A stretch of DNA of 34,184 bases. Origin: Spirochaetota bacterium (lineage in GTDB: Bacteria > Spirochaetota > UBA4802 > JAFGJZ01). The position numbers and the translations under genes are program-made. Below are positions 7,947 through 15,275 of this stretch, piece after piece; position 1 is the stretch's first letter; each line of letters starts with the position of its first letter. The stretch covers positions 1-34,184 of the forward strand of contig JAFGJZ010000153.1 in assembly GCA_016928815.1 (NCBI GenBank). The letters are read 5' to 3'. Below the pieces are notes generated by a model. The model worked only from the letters and a program-made list of their open reading frames with translations, had not been told where the DNA came from and did no database searches.

Positions 7947-8675
7947 TTAAATAGTCAGGAAATATTCATATATCTGATTTGAAAATTCTTCCAGCTTCTT
8001 TTCATCCTTGAATAAAAGACTGTTAAACTCAAAAGTTTTCAGTACTTTATTTCCTGATTTAAATGATATGAAAACTTTATTCAGAATACCATAGCATTTG
8101 CCATAGGTTCCAAAATGACAGAATCCCATTTCCACGGTCAGATTATTTTTACCTGGGAATTTTTTTGAAGCTATTCTTTTATAAAGAGCATCGAAAAATT
8201 TATTATATGCCAGCTGAACAAATTTATCCGGAGAATCATCAGAAAGAAAGGGATTAAAAATAAACTCGACTAAAACAGGTTCTTTCTGTACAATCCTTTT
8301 AATTTCAGCAATGGAATCACCGTAAATTGTTTTTCCTTTGTAATCAAATACCTCTTTTTGACCGTCCGAAGAAACAGAAGTCCTTGTACCTTCCATATAG
8401 TTAACTATTAACCTGGAACCATCTTTATATGAAACCTGCTTGATTCCCGTTTTATGATTGAAATCAATTTGTGTTCCGTCTTTAAAAACCGCAATCTCCC
8501 TGTCAGCATATTTTGTAATAACTGTGCCGTCAGGTTTTTCATAAATCGTTTTATCTTTTTTCTCTTCTTTTATTACCGCATTTTCATATGTTATTTCAGA
8601 TACCCTTGAATAGACCGAAACCGATATCAGAGTAAAAAAGATACAAATCAAAAAAATCCTTAAAACAGCTTTCAT
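7947..8675 (-). CDS. Secreted protein with Tcp10_C-like DGT repeats
   Basis: 242 residues with an N-terminal signal segment (MKAVLRIFLICIFFTLISVSVYS) and then a run of short beta repeats each carrying a D/E-G-[TSQ] turn: KPDGTVITKYADRE, FKDGTQIDFN, YKDGSRLIVNY, MEGTRTSVSSDGQ. This pattern resembles the T-complex protein 10 C-terminal (Tcp10_C) glycine-repeat beta sheet of eukaryotic centriole proteins CPAP and TCP10, though homology is unproven. The C-terminal 110 residues are unrecognised mixed alpha/beta. The open frame begins with GTG-ATG at 8690, but GGAG lies 6 bases before the ATG at 8675, which I use. It sits between purD and the Nudix gene. Probably periplasmic or surface exposed. Confidence 0.78.
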   Translation of the reverse strand: MKAVLRIFLICIFFTLISVSVYSRVSEITYENAVIKEEKKDKTIYEKPDGTVITKYADREIAVFKDGTQIDFNHKTGIKQVSYKDGSRLIVNYMEGTRTSVSSDGQKEVFDYKGKTIYGDSIAEIKRIVQKEPVLVEFIFNPFLSDDSPDKFVQLAYNKFFDALYKRIASKKFPGKNNLTVEMGFCHFGTYGKCYGILNKVFISFKSGNKVLKTFEFNSLLFKDEKKLEEFSNQIYEYFLTI

Positions 8676-8732
8676 AAAATTCTCCATCACTTATCATCAG
8701 AATTCATTCTGTAATAAACAGGTTTTCTGTAA

Positions 8733-9983
8733 TTATCGGTTGAAAGCCCTGTAAGCTATATCCTTTCTATAAAAAGCTCCGTCAAAAGTTACATTTTGTA
8801 TACGCGAATATACCTTCTCTCTGGCAGTACTCAGGTCATCACCAAGAGCAGTTACCGCCAGCACTCTTCCGCCTGAAGTTACAATCCGGTTTTCATCATT
8901 CCTTTCAGTACCGGCATGAAACACGATGACGGAATCATCAATACCATCAAGTCCGGATATTACTTTACCCTTTTCAAAAACTCCCGGATATCCACCGCTT
9001 GAAACAACGACGGTAATTGCCGATTTATCCTTAAATTTAATATTAATTTTATCAAGTGTGCCTTCTATGGAAGCCCTGAACAGATCCCCCAGTTTCATAT
9101 CCAGTAAAGGCAGGATAACCTGTGCTTCAGGATCACCGAATCTAACATTAAATTCCAGAACCTTGATTTGATTATTTTTTACAATGATACCGGCATAAAG
9201 TATTCCTTTGAACGGGATGCCTTCTTTCGCCATACCGTCAACTACAGGCTGCAGCACCTGTTTCTGTACCAGTTCAATTATTTCCGCTGTTGCTACAGGT
9301 GCTGGTGCATAAGCCCCCATTCCACCGGTATTCGGTCCCTTATCTCCGTCAAAAATACGTTTATGATCCTGAGCGGAAATTAAAGGTTTAATGTTTTTTC
9401 CGTCTGAAATACCGAGGATTGAAACTTCCTCACCTTCCAGAAATTCCTCAATGAATATTCTGTTCCCGTCAGTATAGACTTCATTTATAAACTCAACAGC
9501 TTCGGTTTTATTCTGAGGAATACCTACTCCTTTTCCGGCAGCAAGACCATCCAGTTTGATTACTATCGGAAACTTCACTGTTTTTTCAATTTGATCAAGT
9601 ATTCCGCTTTTAGAAGTAAATTCATAATATTCTGCTGTCGGAACATTATATTTCATCATGATTTTTTTTGCAAAGATTTTACTGCCTTCAAGTTCTGCTG
9701 CAGCTTTTTCAGGACCGAAAACAGATATGCCGGCTGCATTCAGTGAATCAGCAAGTCCGTCTACAAGAGGAGCTTCAGGTCCAATAACAACCATATCTAT
9801 TGAATTCTCGCGGACGTATCTGATAACTTCTGAATGATTTTTTATATCGATTTTAACCCGGTACTTTTCATCTATACCGCCGTTACCCGGGGCTACAAAT
9901 ACCTCAGATGCACTGCCGTCATTTATTAGTCTCCACGCAATTACATGTTCTCTGCCGCCTGATCCTATAACAAGATATTTCAT
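8733..9983 (-). CDS. purD: Phosphoribosylamine--glycine ligase (GAR synthetase)
   Basis: 416 residues, the normal length. Catalyses ATP-dependent joining of glycine to 5-phosphoribosylamine, the second step of de novo purine synthesis. Visible hallmarks are the N-terminal GSGGREHVIAW, GPEAPLVDGL, the ATP-grasp region FIEEFLEGEEVSILG, DGDKGPNTGGMGAYAP and the metal-binding EFNVRFGDPEAQ. Start ATG with GGAG upstream. It lies in a minus-strand run downstream of the alkyltransferase-like gene (77-base gap). No other purine genes are nearby, so its pathway partners must be elsewhere; the link in this window is GlyA, which makes the glycine it uses. Confidence 0.97.
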   Translation of the reverse strand: MKYLVIGSGGREHVIAWRLINDGSASEVFVAPGNGGIDEKYRVKIDIKNHSEVIRYVRENSIDMVVIGPEAPLVDGLADSLNAAGISVFGPEKAAAELEGSKIFAKKIMMKYNVPTAEYYEFTSKSGILDQIEKTVKFPIVIKLDGLAAGKGVGIPQNKTEAVEFINEVYTDGNRIFIEEFLEGEEVSILGISDGKNIKPLISAQDHKRIFDGDKGPNTGGMGAYAPAPVATAEIIELVQKQVLQPVVDGMAKEGIPFKGILYAGIIVKNNQIKVLEFNVRFGDPEAQVILPLLDMKLGDLFRASIEGTLDKINIKFKDKSAITVVVSSGGYPGVFEKGKVISGLDGIDDSVIVFHAGTERNDENRIVTSGGRVLAVTALGDDLSTAREKVYSRIQNVTFDGAFYRKDIAYRAFNR

Positions 9984-10060
9984 TTATAACTCCAGTTCCG
10001 TTCTGTTTCATTTATAATTTTTAAATTCAGAAAGATTTGTCAAGAAGTTAGTTTAATAAT

Positions 10061-10408
10061 TTATATTTCCATATCGTCATGATTAAACCGGTAAATCTCC
10101 TCCATTGAAGATATCTGCCAGAAGTATTTATCATCGACACAATCATCTGTAAAAACTACACCCTCATTTTCAAGCAGCTCTTTCTGCCTGCAGACGGCTT
10201 CAGATTCCTTTATGCCTATTTTCCCTTCTTTATTTACAACTCTGAACCATGGAAGATTATCCTTTTTACTTCTGGAATGAAGAATTCTCACCACCTGCCT
10301 TGCTCCGTTTACTAAACCTGCCAGCGCAGCTATTTTTCCATAACTTATTACCTTTCCTGCAGGTATATTTTTTATGACATATATGATATTTTCAGAATGC
10401 TGATTCAT
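10061..10408 (-). CDS. Alkyltransferase-like protein (ATL, MGMT family)
   Basis: 115 residues. It matches the C-terminal DNA-binding domain of O6-alkylguanine-DNA alkyltransferases (PAGKVISYGKIAALAG, GARQVVRIL, LPWFRVVNKEGKI), but the reactive cysteine of the PCHR motif is replaced by Trp54 in LPWFRVV. This is the hallmark of ATL proteins, which bind O6-alkylguanine, flip the base and recruit nucleotide excision repair instead of removing the alkyl group. The frame extends far upstream (to 10807) but that part lies antisense to the 10512 gene and has no family similarity; the ATG at 10408 gives the usual ATL length. Confidence 0.9.
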   Translation of the reverse strand: MNQHSENIIYVIKNIPAGKVISYGKIAALAGLVNGARQVVRILHSRSKKDNLPWFRVVNKEGKIGIKESEAVCRQKELLENEGVVFTDDCVDDKYFWQISSMEEIYRFNHDDMEI

Positions 10409-10511
10409 TACCCTTACTCCGATTAAAAATGAAATAAAATCCAATTCCTTAGTTGACTCTTCCCCGACAGGAGAGTGTGCAGTCTTATTTATATTAATAG
10501 GAGGCAACACA

Positions 10512-11018
10512 ATGAAAAAAATCCATTCTTTTTTAAAAAAGGAACAATTCATAACAGACAGAACAGGTTTGATAATTTGCATAATAAATCTGCTGCTGGT
10601 ATTGAATTCAACTTTTTTCTTCCTGTTCAAAATGAAAACCGGAATCCAAGCATGGCTTATGCTTAACAGCTGTGCTCCATCAATGTATCTATTCATTCTG
10701 GGATATTTTCTCAGATCATCAGTCTTAACTGCTGCATCATCAGTAATGATGATAAGATGGGGTTTTCTCGGTCTGTTTATGTTCAGTTGGGAAGGATTCA
10801 ATATCATAGCCCAGATCGGTCATATTGCAATGACTTTTACAGTAATCTACACTTTTTTCACCCTGATTAAACAGAAAAAATTCAAATCACTGATCGCAGG
10901 GTTACTTCTGGGTTTAATCATAACCATACCTTACAGCTACATTCAAATCAACTGGTTCAATGACCGTCCGGGTTTTCTTGATCAGTTTTTCCAGGGAAAT
11001 GCCGGACTATCTAAATAA
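10512..11018 (+). CDS. Small polytopic membrane protein, unknown
   Basis: 168 residues with about four or five hydrophobic segments (LIICIINLLLVLNSTFFFLF, APSMYLFILGYFL, GFLGLFMFSWEGFNIIAQIG, MTFTVIYTFFTLI, LIAGLLLGLIITIPY). AGGAGG eight bases before the ATG is one of the strongest ribosome sites in the window. It is transcribed alone, divergently from the ATL gene; the 103-base gap holds an ACTCT...AGAGT hairpin (about 10455-10475) that could be an operator. Family not recognised. Confidence 0.75.
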   Translation: MKKIHSFLKKEQFITDRTGLIICIINLLLVLNSTFFFLFKMKTGIQAWLMLNSCAPSMYLFILGYFLRSSVLTAASSVMMIRWGFLGLFMFSWEGFNIIAQIGHIAMTFTVIYTFFTLIKQKKFKSLIAGLLLGLIITIPYSYIQINWFNDRPGFLDQFFQGNAGLSK

Positions 11019-11043
11019 AAAAAACCGGAGAATTCTCCGGTTT
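11017..11043. terminator. Bidirectional terminator, stronger for the vWA-FHA gene
   Basis: A 22-bp perfect palindrome at 11022-11043 forms a 9-bp stem (AAACCGGAG/CTCCGGTTT) with an AATT loop. Read on the minus strand it is followed by a run of eight T, so it mainly ends the minus-strand vWA-FHA transcript. On the plus strand it has only TTTC after the stem but immediately follows the small membrane gene. Confidence 0.88.
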
Positions 11044-11109
11044 CAACTTAAATTATAGCATAAAACAGGTTTGGAAGTTATTGACATTTTATTAATAATT
11101 TGTGAATAA

Positions 11110-12561
11110 CTAATCCGCATTTATTCCGCGAAAAAGAAAAACAGTATTCCCTATCTTAATTTCATCCCAGTCATACAATTCTTTCGGACGTAAAAGCTTA
11201 CTGCCGTTTAAAAATGTTCCGTTGTCAGTAGCAAGATCCATTATAATATAATGATTATTAAATTCTTTTATTTTAACATGCCTGTCCTGAACTTTTTCAT
11301 CATTTACAATAATTGAATTTTCTTTAGCCCGTCCGACTGTTATTTCTTTCCAGTAAATCGAAAATTTCCGGCCCAGTTCAAAACCGTTTTTCTGAATTAA
11401 CCAGGCATTAAAAGAAGCCTTTTCATCATTTAATTTTTCTTCACTTTCCCTGTTTTCACGCTGAACAATTGAAGCCAGTTCCTCATCTTTCACTGAGTAT
11501 AAACCGTTATTATCATTCAGTCCTGAATCATCCTTATTTACAGTATTGGATGTTTTTTTAAGATTAATAATCCGCAACATCAGAAAAACTATTATTAAAA
11601 CAAGTATAAAAATCATTACCAGAAAAACAAGAACCAGATCCGGTTTGAAATTCGGAAAAACAAACTTAGGAGATGAAATTTCAGCTGTATCAGATAAATC
11701 AGTACTGTCGAACCTGACATTGACTTTTAAAGGAATATTACTGTCTCCAGCTTTTAATTGTGACTTATATGTAATTACATACTCACTATTAATTTCACCC
11801 ATCAGATTTCTATACATTGCCGGAACTTCCGAAATGTTTTCACCGAGAATCATTCGGCCTCCGGTAAGCCGGGAAATTCTCTGCATTTTGGAGATATTTG
11901 CGGAACTGTTCATGCACATAAAATGAAGAGGAATATTACTGCTTTTAGCATAACTTATAACATCATCAGCAGTAACCGAACTGCCTTCATCTTTTCCATC
12001 AGTAAAAATTATTACTGATTTAAACCCTTCCGTTGTACTTTTTAGCAGAGAAATACTGTCAAAAATACTGTCATATAAAACAGTTTTTGTACCTTCTCTT
12101 TCAATTTTTTCAACATTGGACAGAATGGTATTTTTATCAGATGAAAAATCATTCATCAGAACAACTTTATCATTAAACCTGAAGACGGCTATCTTATCGT
12201 TACTGTCAGTTTTTAACAAAATTTCAGCTACTGATTTTTTAACAACATTGAGATAATTTTCACTGATACTTTTACTTGAATCAACAGACAGCACAAAATA
12301 AATCATTCCGGCCTGATGCTTTTCCTTTCCGGTTACCTTAATATAGTTAACTTTATATCCATTTTCATAAACTGAAATATCATCTTCAGAAAGATTGTAT
12401 TTGGGAAGATACGGACCTGAATTAATATTTACCCGTAATGAAATTTCCGGAAAATTATCTGTAGTATTAATATCACTGATTTTTACCGATCCTTCTGCAG
12501 AGATCAGACAGGAAATAAACATAGCAGATATTAAAAATATGATATAAAAAAATTTTTTCAT
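11110..12561 (-). CDS. vWA domain - transmembrane - FHA domain protein
   Basis: 483 residues. Signal segment (MKKFFYIIFLISAMFISC; a relaxed lipobox FISC is possible), an extracytoplasmic N-terminal strand domain, then a von Willebrand A domain at about 85-260 with a MIDAS motif DSSKS and the downstream FTDGKDEG aspartate. A single membrane span (LVLVFLVMIFILVLIIVFLML, split here as one hydrophobic run near residue 315) is followed by a charged linker and a C-terminal FHA domain at about 385-480 (ITVGRAKENSIIV, DRHVKI, DNGTFLNG). The vWA part faces the periplasm and the FHA phosphothreonine reader faces the cytosol, suggesting signalling across the membrane. It is monocistronic, with a terminator after it. 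No Ser/Thr kinase is seen nearby. Confidence 0.87.
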   Translation of the reverse strand: MKKFFYIIFLISAMFISCLISAEGSVKISDINTTDNFPEISLRVNINSGPYLPKYNLSEDDISVYENGYKVNYIKVTGKEKHQAGMIYFVLSVDSSKSISENYLNVVKKSVAEILLKTDSNDKIAVFRFNDKVVLMNDFSSDKNTILSNVEKIEREGTKTVLYDSIFDSISLLKSTTEGFKSVIIFTDGKDEGSSVTADDVISYAKSSNIPLHFMCMNSSANISKMQRISRLTGGRMILGENISEVPAMYRNLMGEINSEYVITYKSQLKAGDSNIPLKVNVRFDSTDLSDTAEISSPKFVFPNFKPDLVLVFLVMIFILVLIIVFLMLRIINLKKTSNTVNKDDSGLNDNNGLYSVKDEELASIVQRENRESEEKLNDEKASFNAWLIQKNGFELGRKFSIYWKEITVGRAKENSIIVNDEKVQDRHVKIKEFNNHYIIMDLATDNGTFLNGSKLLRPKELYDWDEIKIGNTVFLFRGINAD

Positions 12562-12737
12562 TATTATCCTTTTTTATGATCCTGTTTACGGATACTACTT
12601 TTAATTATCGGTACTTTCTTTCCATGCATTTAAATATTTAGCCCTTTATTTTTTTTTCTGCATAAATTTTCAGTTTTTTAATAAAATCCGATTTTATTGA
12701 TTAAATCAAAGTCAGAAATTCATTTTAAACTAAATAA

Positions 12738-12753
12738 AACAAACCCGTTTGTT
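12738..12753. promoter_or_regulatory. 16-bp inverted repeat, candidate operator
   Basis: AACAAACCCGTTTGTT, a perfect 7-2-7 inverted repeat 41 bases before the start codon of the orphan methyltransferase. The spacing and size suit a dimeric repressor. A second, AT-only 8-3-8 inverted repeat (AATAAAATCCGATTTTATT) lies at 12680-12698. Function is inferred from symmetry only. Confidence 0.4.
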
Positions 12754-12794
12754 CGATAAATAAAACAGAAAAGAAATACCGGATAAACTCAGTA

Positions 12795-14543
12795 ATGAAA
12801 AAGAAATTATATTTAAAGACGCATCAGAGCATAATTGAATCACTTTTAGAAAACATTTTATGTTCAAAAAAATATACATCTGCCGACCTTGTTTCCATTT
12901 TTACTGAATATGGTTCCGTTTCAGATGACCCGGATATTTCCAAAATTTTAAAACTGATAAAATCGTGGGATATCTTAAAACAGGGTGATATCATTGGCTT
13001 CATTTATCAGCAGTCTGAAAGTATCTTAAACAAAAAATCAAAAGGACAGTACTTTACACCTCCCGACATTGTTGATTCAATTATAACACATGCCTTTGAA
13101 AACATTGAGGATTTTGAGAATATAAGAATCTGTGATCCTGCATGCGGGTCGGGGCAATTCTTAATTATTGCTTTTGAAAAACTTCTTCACCTTTACCTGG
13201 AAAAAGGCTATGATGCGGAAAAAGCTTCAAGAGAAATCCTAGCAAGAAATTTATTCGGTTTTGATATTGACCCGGTTGCGGTTGAAATTACAGTTTTTAA
13301 CCTGAAGAAAATTTCATTCATCCACAACATTAAGCCAAATATAATGCTGAATAATTTTTTAGTTTCCGATTCTTCACTGGAATCTTCCGGAAAAACGGAA
13401 ATGTATTTTGATTTATTTATCGGTAATCCTCCATGGGGCAGCAGGCTGTCTCCTGAAGAAAAAAATTATTTTAAAAATAATTATTTTTCTGCCGGTTCAG
13501 GAGTAAACACTTTCACATTATTTATTGAAAAATCTCTGGATCGTCTCAATAAAAACGGACGTATTTCTTTTTTAATTCCGGAAGCATATTTAAACATTAA
13601 AGCCCATCAGAATTCAAGAACCCTTGTTCTTGAGAACGCACAAATAGAGTCCATATCAATACGTGGAGACCAGTTTATCAATGTTTATGCTCCGGCTGTT
13701 TCAATTCAGCTTAAGCATGAGACCAGTTATAAAGCCAGACATTCCAATATTGTTAAAATATATGACTGTCATAATGACAATACTAATACCTACACGATGA
13801 TTCCACAGCACCATTACTATACAACATATCAGAACATCTTTAATATTAATTATTCACAGAAAGCCGTCAGTATCATTTCCAGAATGGAAAATCAGGAGTG
13901 TCTGTTTCTAAAAGACAATGCCACTTTTTTCCTCGGCATAGTAACAGGAGAGAATGACCGTTTCATTAAAAAAGGCTATTCTCCCGAGACACCTGATCAG
14001 ATAATCACCGGGAAGGATCTGACACCATACAAAATTCATTTTAATGATAATTATTTTAAATATGATTCTGTAAAACTTCAACAGACCGCACCACGGCATC
14101 TCTATGAAACACAAAGTAAATTTATTTATAAATTTATCGGCAAGAAACTAACTTTTGCAATTGATAACAACAGATATTTTACACTAAACAATGTAAACGG
14201 ATTCATTCCTGAATCATTGGACATAGATAAAAATGCACTTCTGGGTATTCTGAATTCCAGGATTATTCAGTATTATTATCAGAAAAACTTTTTTACAGTA
14301 AAAGTATTGCGCAACAATCTGGAAAAACTTCCGTTGATAAAACTTTCGGATGACTCAGAATCAAGAATAGCATCTTATGTGGAAGATATACTTCAGACTG
14401 ATTCTCTTTATACTCAGAAAAATCTTACTGAAAACATTGAAGATCTGCTTCTCCATGAATATAATCTGAGAGATAATGAAGGTTACAGAATATGGGAAGA
14501 ACAGAAAACAGATGCCGCACAGGCAATTCTTCCCGGATTATGA
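12795..14543 (+). CDS. Orphan N6-adenine DNA methyltransferase with TaqI-like C-terminal domain
   Basis: 582 residues. Gamma-class-like order: SAM motif I DPACGSGQFL (114-123), GFDIDP (155-160), and catalytic NPPW (211-214), the signature of adenine-N6 methylation. The approach sequence KSKGQYFTPPDIVDSI is typical of Type I/IIG and Eco57I-like methylases. The last 200 residues (ITGKDLTPYKI, YETQSKFIYKFIGKKL, LLGILNSRIIQYYYQ) match the TaqI-like target-recognition domain. There is no nuclease domain or separate restriction gene, so it is either a solitary regulatory methylase or a restriction-system remnant. Its last six bases overlap the convergent rsmG 3' end. Confidence 0.88.
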   Translation: MKKKLYLKTHQSIIESLLENILCSKKYTSADLVSIFTEYGSVSDDPDISKILKLIKSWDILKQGDIIGFIYQQSESILNKKSKGQYFTPPDIVDSIITHAFENIEDFENIRICDPACGSGQFLIIAFEKLLHLYLEKGYDAEKASREILARNLFGFDIDPVAVEITVFNLKKISFIHNIKPNIMLNNFLVSDSSLESSGKTEMYFDLFIGNPPWGSRLSPEEKNYFKNNYFSAGSGVNTFTLFIEKSLDRLNKNGRISFLIPEAYLNIKAHQNSRTLVLENAQIESISIRGDQFINVYAPAVSIQLKHETSYKARHSNIVKIYDCHNDNTNTYTMIPQHHYYTTYQNIFNINYSQKAVSIISRMENQECLFLKDNATFFLGIVTGENDRFIKKGYSPETPDQIITGKDLTPYKIHFNDNYFKYDSVKLQQTAPRHLYETQSKFIYKFIGKKLTFAIDNNRYFTLNNVNGFIPESLDIDKNALLGILNSRIIQYYYQKNFFTVKVLRNNLEKLPLIKLSDDSESRIASYVEDILQTDSLYTQKNLTENIEDLLLHEYNLRDNEGYRIWEEQKTDAAQAILPGL

Positions 14544-15260
14544 TTCAGTTTCCGGAATTTTTGCAGCTTCCCTTTTTATTACGGCAAACCTTCTTGGATA
14601 TTTCATTGGAGTTGAATTTATTTTTTCACAGAGAATACCGGTAACCAGACCCAGCCTGTCATATGTTTCTTTTTCTGAAAAATCTCCGCCAAGGACTTTA
14701 AAATGCTGCTTTAATCTATTATTCAGAATCTTTTCTGTAAGATGCGAATATATATAAAGGTATCCCCCTTCTTTTAATGCAGGGAATGCGAATTCAGCGG
14801 AATAATACAAAGGCCCGAACGCCCTTGTAAAACAAAAATCAAACATGTCTCTTCTTTCCGAAACAAAGTCTTCAGCTCTTGCAGCCTCCGCAGTAAGATT
14901 ATCCAGGCATAGCCTGCTTTTAACCGAATTAATAAATTCTATTTTCTTCTCATTGGAATCTATCAATGTACCGTTTATTTCATCAAACACCACAGAAAGT
15001 ACTACACCGGGAATGCCGCTTCCGGTACCGATATCAATAAAAGTTGTTCCACGTGGAACACTCAGACTTTTTACGGGAATTACAGAATTTATAATCAGAT
15101 CAGTTACAATAGACTCAAGGTTTTTATGTCCTGACAGGTTAAATTTTTTATTGGTTTCATTTATCATTACCGCATATAAATACAGTTTCTCGCATTTCTC
15201 AACAGTAATGTACCTGCAATCCTTCAATTGACTGTATATATGTTCAACAAATTGTTCCAC
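14538..15260 (-). CDS. rsmG: 16S rRNA (guanine-527-N7) methyltransferase
   Basis: About 240 residues with the RsmG/GidB pattern: NKKFNLSGHKNLESIV, the SAM-binding loop FIDIGTGSGIPG, LIDSNEKKIEFI and FTRAFGPL. It methylates G527 of 16S rRNA. The longest frame starts with GTG at 15269, but AGAGG at 15270-15274 directly touches that codon; the GTG at 15260 lies a proper distance downstream, so I prefer it (both starts are possible). It follows mnmG after a few bases. Two perfect parS palindromes lie in this gene, one overlapping its start region and one inside the codons for VPRGT just before the SAM loop. Confidence 0.93.
   Translation of the reverse strand: MEQFVEHIYSQLKDCRYITVEKCEKLYLYAVMINETNKKFNLSGHKNLESIVTDLIINSVIPVKSLSVPRGTTFIDIGTGSGIPGVVLSVVFDEINGTLIDSNEKKIEFINSVKSRLCLDNLTAEAARAEDFVSERRDMFDFCFTRAFGPLYYSAEFAFPALKEGGYLYIYSHLTEKILNNRLKQHFKVLGGDFSEKETYDRLGLVTGILCEKINSTPMKYPRRFAVIKREAAKIPETES
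15045..15060. promoter_or_regulatory. parS centromere site within rsmG
   Basis: TGTTCCACGTGGAACA, a perfect 16-bp palindrome matching the ParB-binding parS consensus TGTTtCACGTGAAACA apart from a symmetric C/G change in each arm. It lies in the rsmG coding region, read there as V-P-R-G-T. Confidence 0.85.
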
Positions 15261-15268
15261 GTGGAACA
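15253..15268. promoter_or_regulatory. parS centromere site at the rsmG start
   Basis: A second, base-identical copy of TGTTCCACGTGGAACA, 208 bp from the first and in a different codon phase. It lies between the rsmG Shine-Dalgarno sequence and its probable start codon, next to the mnmG stop. ParB bound here could help load the segregation complex and influence transcription through mnmG-rsmG. Confidence 0.88.
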
Positions 15269-15275
15269 CCTCTTT

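Noticed and set aside
10409..10807. Long N-terminal extension of the alkyltransferase-like protein
   Set aside because: It is antisense to the 10512 gene with its strong AGGAGG site, has no family similarity, and the 115-residue form from 10408 is the normal ATL length.
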